Source: Adiantum capillus-veneris (taxonomy: Eukaryota > Streptophyta > Polypodiopsida > Polypodiales > Pteridaceae). Taken from it: a DNA stretch of 64,000 nucleotides. The notes beneath the pieces were generated by a model. It searched no databases. It saw only the letters and a list, made by a program, of their open reading frames with translations, and was not told the origin of the DNA. The stretch's first letter is position 1. Each line of letters starts with the position of its first letter. The translations under genes and the position numbers were made by a program. Positions 45,685-60,176 of the stretch are shown here, piece after piece. The DNA is taken from NCBI GenBank assembly GCA_014529385.2, contig CM043966.1, positions 95,359,087-95,423,086 of the forward strand, written 5' to 3'.

Positions 45685-45953
45685 AGACGTTAATATATCA
45701 TTTCATTGCTCTCTCTATTCTGCACACGTGCGCTCTCACAAAATTGACGCCTAAAAGCCTTTAAAGTCAATTGCTCTAATAACTAGGCTGAAAAGATGCC
45801 ATGTGCCACGTCCATACATTGGCCTCGTCAACGTGTGTTTTGCGGCGCAATTTCCAGCGTGAAATCTGAGCCGTACGGTGCCACGCTAGCTCCTGTCCAA
45901 TCAGCATTCTCTTGATCAGTTCGGGTCATGCCACATCATCACTTAGTGACAAA
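45685..45953 (-). mobile_element. Possible G-like LTR end
   Basis: Read on the minus strand it starts TGTCACTAAGTGATGATGTG, like the start of LTRs G and D. The remainder aligns poorly. Confidence 0.4.
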
Positions 45954-46009
45954 TATCCAGTCGATGTGGCATTAAAGGCAGCAGAGGAAAGATTTTATGG
46001 GGGTACCAC

Positions 46010-46190
46010 ATTATCAGGAGGATGAGAGTACTGAGCTTTGCAAAGTGTGGGGCAAAGAACAAGATTAGGAGGCTTTGATTTTTTTTGACAAGGGGGCCAA
46101 GGCCAAGTTCATCTCACCTGAGATTGCGGCTTGATTGGAAGTGAAACTTGAAGGGATGGGGCCACAAGCATACTACTTGGTATTCTTGCT
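46010..46190 (+). pseudogene. A-like protease fragment
   Basis: ESTELCKVWGKEQD then a stop, then FFDKGAKAKFISPEIAA and another stop. It aligns with ASELCRAWGKVRDQ and FFDPGAKANFISPELAS of element A. Isolated and decayed. Confidence 0.7.
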
Positions 46191-48227
<2,037 letters not shown>

Positions 48228-49340
48228 TGGCAGAGTCCTCCTATGATGTACTTTTTGGTAAGGTTGCTAGAAGGTCACTTTTTGAAGACTATTACCCAGA
48301 AGAAGACAACCTATTTGCTCGTGTTATGCTAAAGCCACCTGAAGATCGGAACGTAGATTTTATTGCAACAGTATCCTGAGACTATCCTTGTTAGGAAGTT
48401 GTACTTTTTAAGAGCTTTGTCGCAAACAGCATTGTTCTTGACATCTTTTCACAGTTCTCAAGGACATTGGAAGAGGGAAACAATTTTAATGGTGAAGCCA
48501 TCTTTCGCTGGCAGCGGTATGTGATGAGAGTTTTATCTCGGAGAAATATTCTTCTCATTATCTTTTGTTCAGTTGTTTTCATTCTTTCTACAACTTGCAG
48601 GACTGCAAGAGATATAAACAATTTTGTGGAATTAAATATGAGCACTTGGACCCAGTACGGACTCCGGACACTTTTCCACATTGTGTAACATTTGCATTTA
48701 TGAGTGAAACAACAGACTTCAGTGTTTTTTTGGAAATTTCAACAGAAGCTTGAAAGTGACAACATGTGCCTTCTATCCAAGTGTGGGGCTAGGAATGTTT
48801 TCTTCTTGGCCAGTACTTCCTGTAAGCAGGTCCTTTTCCAACCTTTGATTAATGTAACAAAAGCCAGTAATGTTTTGATTAATTTTACAAAAGACATGAG
48901 TGAATGAAAAATTTGTACAGGTTTCGTTCCAGTAAGGACTCTGCTCTGGGGCTTCGATATGGATCATCAAATATATCCATTGGCACAGTCATAAACCCTG
49001 CCTTTAGAGGTGAGCCTGGTTTATTTATTCTTTCTTTTTCAGTCTTTCACGGAATCTGCAGAAATTAATTGGTAATATTTTTATTGCAGGCCCTTCATGC
49101 ATCTGGTTCGTTGGAAAGATGGGAAAGATAACTGCAGGATGTCAGTGCAAGCCACGTCATTGTAAGATGCAATGAACTGATTTTGTTCCACTTATTTCCT
49201 GCAGAAATCTGTGAAGATTACATTGTGCAACAGTCGACTGTTATATTGCGATTGCACGTTTGGAAGATTTTGTCATGCACAAAGAAAATTAGTTCATATG
49301 CATGGGACTAAAACCATCCTCAACGTTGAAAAGACCATAG
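48228..49340 (+). pseudogene. Exon-like pieces of an unrecognised host-type gene
   Basis: Pieces bounded by plausible splice sites: 48230-48372 (MAESSYDVLFGKVARRSLFE..., from CTTACAG to ACA/GTATCC); 48455-48518 (FSRTLEEGNNFNGEAIFRWQ to CG/GTATGT); 48601 on (TARDINNFVELNMSTW); 48920-49008 (FRSSKDSALGLRYGSSNISI to AG/GTGAGC); and 49090-49162 (PSCIWFVGKMGKITAGCQCK to ATT/GTAAGA). The first to second and second to third joins keep phase. Alternating hydrophobic residues suggest a beta-barrel protein, but I cannot name it. A stop after FHIV and weak joins suggest it is incomplete or decayed. Confidence 0.4.
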
Positions 49341-50428
49341 TAGTCAGGGGCAGCCTGTGGCTCATGTCCACACTTTAGGTTTGGAAGTCCAGTGACAAGC
49401 ATGGCAAAGAGAATACAGATGGCTCATGTATTTGGATAATGGTTATTTCTAAAATAAATGTGCATGATGTTTATTGTAGAGTGAGAAAAGGAATGGATTT
49501 CAATTATATTTCATTTAGGGCAAATGGGAATGCTTGATTGGAGTTACCATGTAGATGCATACTCTTATCTAGGATGAGCATTTCTCGTTTCACATAAAAT
49601 AGGAGACCAAAGTCTCTAAAGTCTATCTCCATCGTTTTACAGCTCTAAAAAGTGCATAAATAGATAGCCCCATTCTCTTCTCAACATGATGATGATAATC
49701 CACCGAATTGCACAGATTGCTAATGCCCAATAACCATTTTTTCTCTTTAGTTATAAAGAGATTTGCAGAGTTGAACTTGTATAGATGTGTATCTATCCCT
49801 CCTTCATCGACGTTTGTCTAGTGTCACTTTGACATTGCTGACTCCTTCCCATAAATGCTTGTACAATTTGACATGTCAAGAGGCAGTTGCCTGCATGTCT
49901 CTACGATATGGTGTTTCTGGGCAAACTAACGTTGGGGCACCGCTATAGCAATGCTAGCCAAAAGCCTAAAACCTTCAATCCAAGAACACCAAATTCTCCC
50001 CAAATCCCCTTTAAAATACCAAAACCAAAACAAGAGTGACCCCTTGGAAATTTACTGGTCATCGCCCACCCAAGAAACCACACATAAAGGAGAAGAAATT
50101 TGATTAGGCATGGATTTATGGTTGTCACCAACCAATGTACTCGTAAATAGAGCTTTCCCTTTCACAAATCTCCGCTTCAAAACTACAATTTCAAAGCATA
50201 CAGGTTCCAAAACACATAAGGGCTTCTACCCCACTGTCTGCAGGTTCCCATACCCTGCACATTGTGGGAAATAGACCATAATTGTAAAACCACAACTCCA
50301 AATTGGATTTCTGCAACAAAAGTGGAAGACTCCAAATTTTGAATCTATGCCCGACCAAATGTGAAAATTAGCACGAAAGACGTGTAAAAGCTAGTTGAGG
50401 GCAAAATCTGGCAACAAGAGGGAGACCC
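49341..50428. other. No supported gene
   Basis: AT-rich sequence without repeats or domains. Confidence 0.4.
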
Positions 50429-51335
50429 TGTCATGAGGCTGTGGCAACCATTAACCTTGGTTGTTGGTTTCTTTGCCTTGATTTTTCTTTAATTTTTGGG
50501 ACGCTCTTTTGAAGTGACAAATGGCCGGACATTGTGTGCCAGTGTGAAACGGTCGACGGCCGAGAGTTTTACCCGCAGTCAGGAAGGGCAGGTCGCCACG
50601 AGATGGTCGGGCCTGTCGGCACTGAAATCCGAGCAGTGAAAGGGTGTCTAGGCTCAGTTCAAAGTCATTTAGGCCCCTCGCTACACTTATAAGTTGTGGA
50701 TACTAGGAAATTAACTCAAAAGAGGCAAACTGGACACTTGGCGGCTCCAAAGCAATCTGCCAGCTTGCATGAAGAGGGGGTGTCCAAATTTGTGAGAGAA
50801 GGCTGATTTTGATCATTCAAGTGCTACCGTGTGTGTGAGTAGTGGGTGCAGGTGATCACGGCTTTAATGGATAGCTTGCCTTCTCCCTTGCTCTATGTAG
50901 CACGATGGTTCCGCTCTCGTCCATCTCTCTCCCCCTTTGAATATAGAAACGTGATGCCTCGCTCGAGGGCTTTTCATCTGTATGTACATTTGCGCCGGTT
51001 CATGCACGATTGCCGAGGCAAGAGCCTCTTGCACAGGTATTGGATTAGCTAGTTGCTAATCCCCTGCAGGTACAAGTGAATTCGGAGAGATTGCACGCAA
51101 GAAATCTCGTCCAATTCAAAGGGCAAGTAGCCCTACAAGTGCGGGATCTCAAGGGCTTGCTACGGATGAAACCGGCACGCAAAACGGAGCTCGAGTCAAT
51201 TACAACCTGTTGTGTATTTTTGCAGGTTTAGGGTTTTGACCCTAATTGATCCCTAACAGAGAATTCAGCGTGGTGCAGATTCTTGCCAGGTTTGGAAAAG
51301 TGTCCGTATGCATCGGGAAAGTCATCCCTGTCTAT
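50429..51335 (+). mobile_element. Diverged A-like 5' LTR
   Basis: It starts TGTCATGAGGCTGTGG and carries A LTR landmarks in order (TTGTTGGTTTCTTTG, GATTGCCGAGGCAAGAGCCT, GGGCAAGTAGCCCTAC, GTGTCCGTATGC). The last portion and the primer site are deleted: sequence passes straight into gag. Confidence 0.7.
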
Positions 51336-52195
51336 ACCTTTTGTTGATTTAAATGCTCCACAAGGTCAAGGGTTTATGATTGGGCAACTAGACGGGGATG
51401 CGTTCAGGACACAGTTGGTTGCTGCTGTGAATGTGTTCTCTCGGTTGGTGCACAATCCTAGGTTTATGGAATATCTGCAAGCGCCCTCTGTATCACAACA
51501 GACAAGGCAATTGTCTCATGCAGTAGTGTCTGTTGAGGCTCAAGCCCAGGTCCCTTGTGCGTCCCAATAGGGCGGGGAGCACTCACATGTTGCAGAGTCA
51601 CGTGGGGCTCCATGACAAATTCCTTTTGTCCACAACAGGTGGCTAGGACGCCTATTCCCCAGGCTATACCAATTCAGCTAGCCACCTTTCAGAGCCCAAA
51701 TGTTGGATTAAATGGGCAGAGAGTCAATTTCCAGGCTATGCATCAAGTTTTTCCACCATCCACGGTACATCTTGGGTATTTCGGTGGATCCGTGTTCCAA
51801 AGTATGGTTGGTTATGCGCCTGGAAACCAATAGTATATGCCAGGAACAATGTTTGGGGGTATGCAAGGCATGATACCAAACCCCATGTATGGTAACAATC
51901 GCATCCAACAAGGGTTTCAGTGCAATCAAGGTCAGTTTGGTGCCACAGGTCACTTTTGGTACGGCTGGTTTTTCCGACTAGCAGACACATGGCATCAAGG
52001 AGCCAAAATGTCAACGGCACATATGATCCCCGCTACGGTACCCATGTTGCAAACGCTTCCCTATGACAATTTGGGAGCACTGGAAAAGCCAAAAGCTTAC
52101 AAAGAAGGTGGTGCAACTGTAAAGTTTGATACTTTCAACGGCTTTGAGGATAAGGCAAAGGCTCTTACTTTCCTCCAGCAGTTTGATACAACTTA
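51336..52195 (+). pseudogene. Gag of A-like element, first part
   Basis: GDAFRTQLVAAVNVFSRLVH, GYFGGSVFQSMVGYAPGNQ, and PYDNLGALEKPKAYKEGGAT followed by FNGFEDKAKALTFLQQFDT all align with the A gag. The frame is broken at 51555-51640 and 51835 and then cut at 52195 inside the capsid core by the outer B element. It resumes at 62255. Confidence 0.8.
52191..52195. repeat. Target-site duplication of outer B element (left)
   Basis: ACTTA here and GCTTA at 62251-62255, one base different. The gag codons rejoin as TTT GAT ACA / GCT TAT GCA in sense. Confidence 0.75.
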
Positions 52196-53341
52196 TGTCA
52201 CGTGCACATCTAACCCTATGTGCATGTGGACAAGCTACTTCATGACAAGGGTTCAATCAGTCTAGCTTATGAAGTGTTCTGGCACTTTTGTGAGTCTGTT
52301 TGCAGACCGTGCATGTCTAGACACTTAGAGTAGATGCATATCCTCTGGTTGCACATAGCATGATCATCAACAGTACCATCAGATTCCATCAAGGGCGTTT
52401 TACAGTGCAGAAAACCTATTTTTCCTATTTTCGCCATTTTTCACTTATCATTAATAAGTGACTTTGTTGGGAAACTGGGTAGGGCAATTTGACTAAGGCA
52501 GTATATAAGAAAAGCTAGCGCTAGGGATTTCTGGCAGAAGAGACAGGAGACCACAGTTGAAGTGCACCTTCTCAACAAGACCGGCAAGAAGACCTAGCAT
52601 TTTTCATCAACAGCAAAAGAAGCCCATCGTTTTCAGCAGTTGCAGACCAACCTCGCGATAGCAGATTCATAGCGTTTTTGCAACAGATCAGAATCAGCCC
52701 TAGCATTTTTGGAGTTGCAGATCACCTAGCATTTTGCAGTTCCTTGGCGACAGATTCAGCCTTTGATTCAGCGTTTTCAGTTTTCAGCATATAGACACCG
52801 CAGAATAGCCCCCAAACCTCGCAGATCTCACCTTCCCACAGTAGATCCTCGCCGCACGGTTAGATCAGCCAAAGTTTGCAAATTCAGCCCGCTATTCGCA
52901 GATTTCAGCATCTGCGTTTTCAGCGCATCGTCGTCGCGTCGTCGTCACCGACATAGAGTCAGAATTCAGCAGATACAAGATTTGCAGATTTCAGCCCTTA
53001 GCGTTTTCATTTTTCAGCCCGTCTCGTCGTCGTCCTCGTCGTCGTCAATATCGTCGGCAAGTCCATTGCATTGTAGAGATTTGTGCAATCAATAGTAGAC
53101 CGCTCTCGCCATAGAGAGTGGGGCCTTTGGAGGAAGGTTTGACAACATTCTGGTGTCGTATTCTTCTCTCTCTATCTCTCAGTCTGAGCAAATTCCCTCA
53201 GAGTATTTGCCACTTTGTTTGTGATCATTTGCACTCTCTCACTAAAGGAACGGAAGGCTCTGCCTTCTGTAAGTAAAAGGAACCCTTGAGCACAGTTCGG
53301 AGCACTCATCTTGAGCAAAGTTCAACATTCACTTCCGTTGA
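52196..53341 (+). mobile_element. 5' LTR of outer B element
   Basis: It starts TGTCACGTGCACATC and has a TATATAAG box at about 52503 and the CTAGC-TTTT leader. It shares the variant GCCCGCTAT with the partial LTR at 61801, not with the inner B copy. The last few bases differ from other copies because LINE3 sequence begins here. Confidence 0.85.
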
Positions 53342-56275
53342 AGCTTCACTACCAACTGAGAAAGCCATAGTCTTTCTCCAATTGATCAGTGCGCCTGATG
53401 CACAACAGGTCTCAAGAGCCTACTCACACCTAAGTACAAGGCTAAGTCGTCTGCAAACTCAGCGTCCAGTAGCTCATCTCCCCGAATAGGGAGCGCTAAG
53501 CCTCGTAAACCAACCTGCTATGAAACCAAAAACCTGCTCATCGCCTCAGCATAGAACAGAAAGAGGAAGGGGGCAAGAGGGAAGCCCTGTCTGACCGAAC
53601 ATGTTAGCATGAAACAATTACCTCTACCTCCTGACAAAAGTACCTGACTGTGTGCCTGTCTGCACAGAGCTGACACACCTCTGATCCAAGCATCTGAGAA
53701 GCCCATCCTATGTAGAGTGCCCTCCAAAAAGTCCCAGTCAACTCTATCGTAGGCCTTCTCAATATCGAGAAGAAGAATCATCAGATCCTCACCACGAAGC
53801 CATGCGAGGGCAGAAGCCTCCCAAAAAGTAAAGATGTTGTCAAGGATACTATGCTCCTTGACAAAACCTGTTTGTGTCCCATGTATAATGCTCTCTAGAA
53901 GTGGCTGAATCCTCAAATTCAGAGCCTTGGCAAGAATTTTGTAGGATGAGTTGAGGATGGTGATGTGTCGCCACTGTCAATTCTCATCCAAGGAGCCACC
54001 CTTCTTCGGAATGAGGTAGATCAGGCCCTCACTCATGCTGTCAGGCATCTCTCCTGCGTGCAAGATGTACTCAAAGATCTGAGCCAAGCAAGTCCCAATA
54101 CTCCAGGAAAAAGCTGGGAGTCAAACCATCCTCACCTGGACAGCTACCACGGGGGAGTGCTCTGAGAGCCTCGAGTAGCTCCTCTAGCTGAAGAGGTATC
54201 TCAAGCCTCTAGCGCATCTCCTCAGTCACAAGGCAAGGCATCTGTGCCCACACCTGCTCTCTGCATGCATCCTGGTGCTCTGACTGAGGCTCTGCTGACA
54301 GTAGATTTCGGTAAAAGTCAATAGCAATTGTACGCATATCCTCTGGCTCTAAAGTAATTGACCCACCCGTTGGGCCTCCTCAACCGATTGACCTTGGCAT
54401 GCATATGCCGAGGTCCCACTTCCTCAAAGAAAGCGCATGTCACTCTGTCACCCACTTGGGTCCACTGAGATGCCTGTCGATGGAAAGCAAACTCATGGCA
54501 CCTCTCCTTTGTGCTGAGGAGCTCCTGGCGAGCCTGCTGCAACTTCTCCTCCAACCAAGGACTGTCTGGATGCTGCTTCTATATCCTCTGCAGGGAAGCT
54601 ACGCCCCGTTGGAGACGTTGCTCCTCCTCTCTCGCTGCAGCCAGGCGAGCTGAAGACTCCTAAAGAAGGAGACAACTAAGCTGAGCAAGTCCAAAGGCCA
54701 CTTTGGCAGCAGGAGAATCCTGTATGTCCAAGCTCTTTGTCCAAAGAGCCTCCACTCGCTCTTTGAGCGCAGAGTCCAGCAAGACCCTCTCAGGGATGCG
54801 TAGCATCATGCTCCCCCTCCTCTGCCTATCAGTCACTGTGAGGATCACTAGTGCATGGTCCGAGGAGGAAGTCCCAGCCAAAATGCCAATAGTCCCACCC
54901 AAGTCATAGAAGTGATCACTAGTGTAGAAGCGATCTATCTGAGATAGATTCACTCCTCACACTCTACGGTCCGAACGAGAGAAGGCCAGGTTGTCAGGTG
55001 GCCTCACAAAGCTAGAATGTTTCCACACATTTGAAACCCGCAATCATACATAACCTCTCCCAAGCTGCCAACTCATCTCCATGCACGGTAGTATGGCTAC
55101 CTCCAATCCTGTCCGCTGGGTCCTCCAACATGTTGAAGTCTCCCCCAATGCACCATTGCTTTGCCTGCGGTAGAGACTCTATGATGTGAGCCCAAAACTC
55201 TGCACGTGCGCTCGCCACATTGGGCGCGTAGATGTTCAGGAAGCCCATGAGGCAACCCTGAACCTGCATAGTAATCCATTGAGCCCTGCCTGGCACAATA
55301 ATCCCTCTGCCCACAACGGCCTGCTGTAAAGAGTCCGCAATGGTCATACATACCCCACCGTGGATGCCTCCAGGTCCAAAAGGAGCTGACCAAAACGTCT
55401 CATAGCGACCACGCAAAATCTAACATCATCGCCGAATGCGGCTCTCACAAAGATGATGCTCCTGTAGCATAATAATGTCAATCTCACCACCCACAAGGTA
55501 TCTCTAAAGCTCGTGACGCAGTCGACCCCTCTGACACTGAAACTGGGGCCCTCCTAATCCCTGCACATTCCATGAGATGATCCTCATGGAGTCAGTGAGA
55601 GAAAACAGATGTTGCCACAGTAGCCAACCTCGCTATCTTTGGGGCCGGTTTGGTTGGGGAGTAATCCGCATCCGAACGACCTCTAGACAAGCGCGCAAGA
55701 AGTGACTGTCCCGCCCAGGCCCAAGCCGAGCGTGCAGCCCAAAGGGCTACATCCTCTGTCCAAGAATCCTCATGCACAAATACATAACATGGAGGGCACT
55801 GAGTGTTAGCAAACAAATGCACCACAATGTGCCTGCAACCCGCTGCATCTGGAGGTGTGACGTGTCACGCTGAACTTAGCAAGAGGCCAAAGTGGCTGCA
55901 CCAGATCTGTCATCGCTAAGTCCTCCTGTGTGGTGTGAGAACTCAGTAGCTTGAATCTGGAGCCAGTCAAGGACTGTGTGCTGGGTCCACTCTGTGATAT
56001 CCCTACCACACACCAGAAAGGAGAAACCCACCGCTGTGTCCAGGGCCTCAGTGCCTCTAGCTGCAAGAAAGAGGATGTGGACTCGAAAGCTGGCCTCCTC
56101 CAAGTCGGGAGAGGAGTCACCCAGAAAGCGAGTGAAGCTGCAGTCGAAGAAGTCTCAATGTCTGCGAATGTCGAAGCTGGTCAGACCTCGAGGGACCGCT
56201 GCAAAGGGAGAAGTGTGCACAAAAAAAGGTGGCCTTAGGTGGGGTTGTCCCTCTCGAGCCACAAGGCTCGTAGCG

Positions 56276-56407
56276 AAAGCACTACCAAGAGAACGCCTCG
56301 CGGCAGAAGCGTGTCCAGTACCCTGTGTCTGAGGAGAAGTGAAAGCACTACCAAGAGAACGCCTCGCGGCAGAAGCGTGTCCAGTACCCTGTGTCTGAGG
56401 AGAAGTG
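56276..56407. repeat. 66-bp tandem duplication in LINE3 ORF1
   Basis: Two exact or near-exact 66-bp units (period from AAAGCACTACCAAGAG at 56276 to the same at 56342). It is in frame, giving two copies of QTQGTGHASAARRSLGSAF. Confidence 0.9.
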
Positions 56408-56978
56408 GCGGAAGGGTCGGGAGACGAGGCTGTGGGTCCCATCGGGGCGAGAGGAGGGGCGGGAGGCGAAGGTGGAGGGGTGGGGGTGGGAGGAGGCGGG
56501 GGAGGCAGAGCGGCAGTGTGTGAGGGAGGAGGAGGCGGTGGTGGAGGAACTGAAGTGGACTGGGCCTCTTGAGGCAGGTCCTGCTGAAGGGGGTCAAAAC
56601 GGTTCCCAATCGGAACCCAGTGCTGCTGAGCCGCAAACGGTTGGCCACCAGGGGGAGCAGTGGGGCGAGCCCTCCCCTGTCGGCGGCGGCCAGGCACCTG
56701 CTGTCAACCATCAGCTGGCTGATCACTCGTCTCTGTCGATGTACGAGCCTGTGCGTCTTGTGTATCTGGCTGCTTGGCATGCTCAGCCTTGGGAGGCTGC
56801 GCATGCGCTATGGGTTGAAGTCTCCTGCGAGGACAGGCCTTTGCCATATGGCCCATCTGCCTACAAATGAAACACTGGTTCAGGAGACCCGAATACTCCA
56901 CAGTCTGTCTGATCCATCCCCCACTCACCCTAGGCAGCAGTACCACCTTGGGGAGGGAGTGCGTGTCATGAACGAGAA

Positions 56979-56983
56979 CCCGC
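56979..56983. repeat. Target-site duplication of inner B element (left)
   Basis: CCCGC, identical to 61274-61278. Confidence 0.9.
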
Positions 56984-58285
56984 TGTCACGTGCACATCTA
57001 ACCCTATGTGTACGTGGACAAGCTACTTCATGACTAGGGTTCAGTTCAGTTCATTTCAGTTCAGTTAGCTTAGGAAGTGTTCTGGCACTTTTGTGAGTCT
57101 GTTTGCAGACCGTGCATGTCCAGACACTTAGAGTAGAAGCATATCCTCTGGTTGCACACAGCATGATCATCAGATTTCAGTCAGAACCCATCAGGAGCAT
57201 TTTTACAGGGCATAGACCTATTTTCCCTATTTTAGTCAATTTTCAATGATTATTTTTAAGTTACTTCTGTTGGGAACTGGGTAGAGCAAAATGAGTAAGG
57301 AAGTATATAAGAAACCCTAGCGTTAGCACTTTCTGGCAGAAGAGGCAGAAGGGACTTGACATCCAACAGTGCACCTTCTCAGCAAGACCCCTCCCCCCCT
57401 CCCAAAAAAAAAAAAAAAAAAGTTTACCTAGCATTAGAGTAGACCCCGGATCAAGCCTAGCGTTTTTCATCAAGACAGCCCGGGCGTTTTGCAGATTTGC
57501 AGATCAGCCCTAGCGGTAGCAGATTCCAGCATTCAGTCTAGCGTTTTGCAGATTTGCAGATCAGCCCTAGCGGTAGCAGATTCCAGCATTCAGTCTAGCG
57601 TTTTTGCATCAAGCATCAGATCAGCCCTAGTGTTTTTGGAGCAGCAGGCAACCTAGTGTTTTGCAGTTCCTACGAGATGGATTCAACATATGCATTAGCG
57701 TTTTCAGTTTTCAGCAGTTAGCAACCGTACCGCAAGTCCCAAACCTCCCAAATCTCACCTCTCGCAGTTGATCCTCGCCGCGCGGTCAGATCAGCCACCG
57801 TTTGCAGATTCAGCCCGGAAAACGCAGATTTCAGCATCTGCGTTTTCAGTGCGTCATCATCACATTGTCACCATCGACATCGTCACCGGCATAGAGTCAG
57901 AACTCAGCAGATAAATATTTGCAAATTTCAGCCATTAGCGTTTTCAGATTTCAGCCCGTCTCGTCGTCGTCCTCATCGTTGTCGACATCGTCGGCAAGTC
58001 CATTGCATTGTAGAGATTTGTGCAATCAATAATAGACCGCTCTCGCCATAGAGAGTGGGGCCTTCGGAGGAGGGTTTGACAACATTCTGGTGTCGTATTC
58101 TTCTCTCTATATCTCTCCGTCTCAGCACCTTCATTCACAGTGTTCACCACTTTGTTTGTGTCCATTGCACTCTCTCACTAAAGGAACGGAAGGCTCTCCC
58201 TTTTGTAAGTAAAAGGAACCCTTGAGCACAGTTCAGAGCACTCATCTTGAGCAAAGTTCAACATTCACTTCCGCTGCACCAAACA
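56984..58285 (+). mobile_element. 5' LTR of complete inner B element
   Basis: 1302 bp, TGTCACGTGCACATC to CTGCACCAAACA. It has TATATAAG at about 57303, then a C-rich plus about 19-A tract (57385-57421), a 55-bp duplicated block at about 57485-57600 and the CTAGCG-TTTT leader. One base separates it from the primer site. Confidence 0.9.
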
Positions 58286-58286
58286 T

Positions 58287-58298
58287 TGGTATCAGAGC
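58287..58298 (+). promoter_or_regulatory. Primer-binding site, initiator Met tRNA type
   Basis: TGGTATCAGAGC, one base after the LTR. Confidence 0.9.
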
Positions 58299-58774
58299 TT
58301 TGGCAGTGTTTTGTATCACTCAAGGAACGAACCACAATCATTTTTTTTGCTTGTTGCGGTCGCAATAACCCAAGTCCTCTTGGGCGTGTCGATTCTTAAT
58401 CGTGTTTTGGAAGAGTGATAGGAAACCCAAGAAAGAAGGGTTTGTCCAGCCTCCCCTTGTTTCTCTTTTCACTCATTGAGAGCGGACCGTGCACTTAGCG
58501 GCCGGCCAATCGACGTGAGGTGGGAAAAAGCAACCTTGGTGTGAGCGCAAGGCCGCAAAGGGGTGCGCCCGCAGAATAGAGAAGAGCTCGGGTAAGAGAA
58601 GATCCTTCTCTAACACCGATTGCAAGCTAAAGAAGAACCTCAAGCACCTCGGTCCTCAAGACTCCAGAACCTCAAGAACCTCAAGAACCGAAGAACCCAA
58701 GACCCACAAGAACCCAAGGTCCTCGTGACCTTAAGAATCCAAGACTTCAGTGTATGGTCATTACCTGAAGCGGA
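58299..58774 (+). other. Leader of inner B element
   Basis: Non-coding. CTCAAGAACC-like repeats occupy 58635-58740. A short frame at 58620-58820 lies in another phase and is probably not coding. Confidence 0.5.
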
Positions 58775-60118
58775 ATGGATACTTCGCATGGAAGAAGCAA
58801 AGAAGAATTTTTCCCACTAGGAGGTTTTTCTGACCCTCCCCCTTCCCCATCTACGCCAAGGATTGCACCAACTTCTATGGAAGCTTTGGTCAAGTCGATG
58901 ATGGACATGATGATATGACAAAGTAGACAACGAGAAGTGTGGCACGAAGAAAGAATGGCAACCATAGATCGTGAGCGTGAGCAAGTGCGCTTGGCGGCCA
59001 CACAAAGAAATGCACAATTGGATTGCGAGCACAAAGAAAGAATAGCCGAATTGGATTGCGAGCGCAAAGAAAGACGGTTAGAGCGTGAAGCGCAGACATA
59101 CCAACGCATGCAAGAGTTGGTCCTACTATTTTCTAATGTGCAGGCGCAGATTGAAGAGAATTAGGAGAAGGAGACTCTCTCAGTCTTTGCTTCTCCAAAG
59201 CACGACACACATGACTTGCATGATAATGATGAGCATGATGATTTGCATGATCAAGATGTGATTATTCACGAGCATGATGATTTGCAAGATAATGATGTGA
59301 TTGTTCACAAGGATGATGGTTTAATTGATACTTTGTCTAGTGAAGCTAACCTCATTGAAGATTTGATCAATCACGAAGAACCGATCTTGGCTCTCGAGTC
59401 GAGGTCCAAAGAACCCCCATAGGAAGTATTATGTGTTCGAATGATTAGTCAGTACGCATTGTTTGAGTGTTTCATTCGTGACGCTTTCCTGTATTTTAGT
59501 CACCGTCCTTATGTGATCCCTTTTCATAGGCATGACATATTGCACGCTGAACACGATTCACTCATGAATGAGCACGGATGTATACGGATTACTCATGCAA
59601 AGATGAAATGTTTGCACCCAAGGAATTCACATTCCATGTCTCTTCCTTGGCATGACACAGTTTCCGAAACAACACAAGAAGGATTGAGCATCAAGCATCG
59701 GCATTTCCATTGTGAATTGACACAGTTGATAGATTTAGACGAGAAAGACAAGTTACGAACCCACTGTTTGCGTGTATTTGATGAACGGTTTGGCACTCCG
59801 TCTATATGTTTATCTACATTGCATGCAGTCTTTAAAGAAGACTAGAATTTTTCCAGTCACTTTACATGGAATGGGTATGTTCATGTTTTTGTGTTGGAAG
59901 TGGTTCAGGAATTTTCAGCCTCGGAGATTCTTAAAGAAGGTAGACGCATGACTATAGAGAAAGTTAAAGCATTGAAGGAGCCTCAGAAGACTTTGTGTCG
60001 CGTTCGGCGCGGCCCAAAGAAGCAAGCGTTGCAGACCTTTATGAAGTTCAAGTATCGCATGAACCACGTACCAGAGTGGGTCGGCGAAGGTCCTTTCCAA
60101 GATTCCAGAGGCTGTTAG
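58775..60118 (+). pseudogene. Sole ORF of inner B element, unrecognised protein, four internal stops
   Basis: From ATG 58775 (MDTSHGRSKEEFFPLGG; G at -3, G at +4) one frame runs 447 codons to TAG 60116, with stops only at 58916 (TGA), 59162, 59420 and 59843 (TAG). No frameshift is needed. Regions: a Pro-rich start; an Arg/Glu coiled coil with ERKERRLEREAQTYQRMQEL; an Asp/His-rich repeat (LHDNDEHDDLHDQDVIIHEH); a central part with HRPYVIPFHRHDILHAEHDS; and a basic end (KTLCRVRRGPKKQALQTF). No protease, RT, integrase or zinc knuckle is visible. The coiled coil could be gag-like, but I do not recognise the family. Confidence 0.6.
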
Positions 60119-60163
60119 CGATCTACCTCGACGCCATACAGTTCGGTACCAGTCCCTCACTTT

Positions 60164-60176
60164 AAAAAGGAGGGGA
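60164..60176 (+). promoter_or_regulatory. Polypurine tract of inner B element
   Basis: AAAAAGGAGGGGA immediately before the 3' LTR. Confidence 0.8.

Larger units (their letters stand above)
53346..56983 (-). pseudogene. LINE3: ORF1 C-terminal half and ORF2 endonuclease-RT
   Basis: Minus strand, right to left: zinc knuckle CFICRQMGHMAKAC (about 56870); a Pro-rich segment with a 22-residue tandem repeat (56697-56155); ORF2 endonuclease (55416-54660) with LNIYAPNVASARAEFW, CIGGDFNMLEDP and SSDHALVILTV; a linker; and RT (53916-53350) with ILLLDIEKAYDRVDWDFLEG, FYAEAMSRF and the catalytic FADD near 53445. Frameshifts and stops occur throughout. The 3' part seen in LINE1 and LINE2 is absent, because the B LTR adjoins at 53341. 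ORF1 is interrupted at 56983 by the inner B element and continues at 61279. Confidence 0.85.

Noticed and set aside
56235-56870. Long frames on both strands in the 56-kb region
   Set aside because: High GC and simple Pro/Arg-coding repeats open all frames; only the minus-strand frame fits between zinc knuckle and endonuclease.
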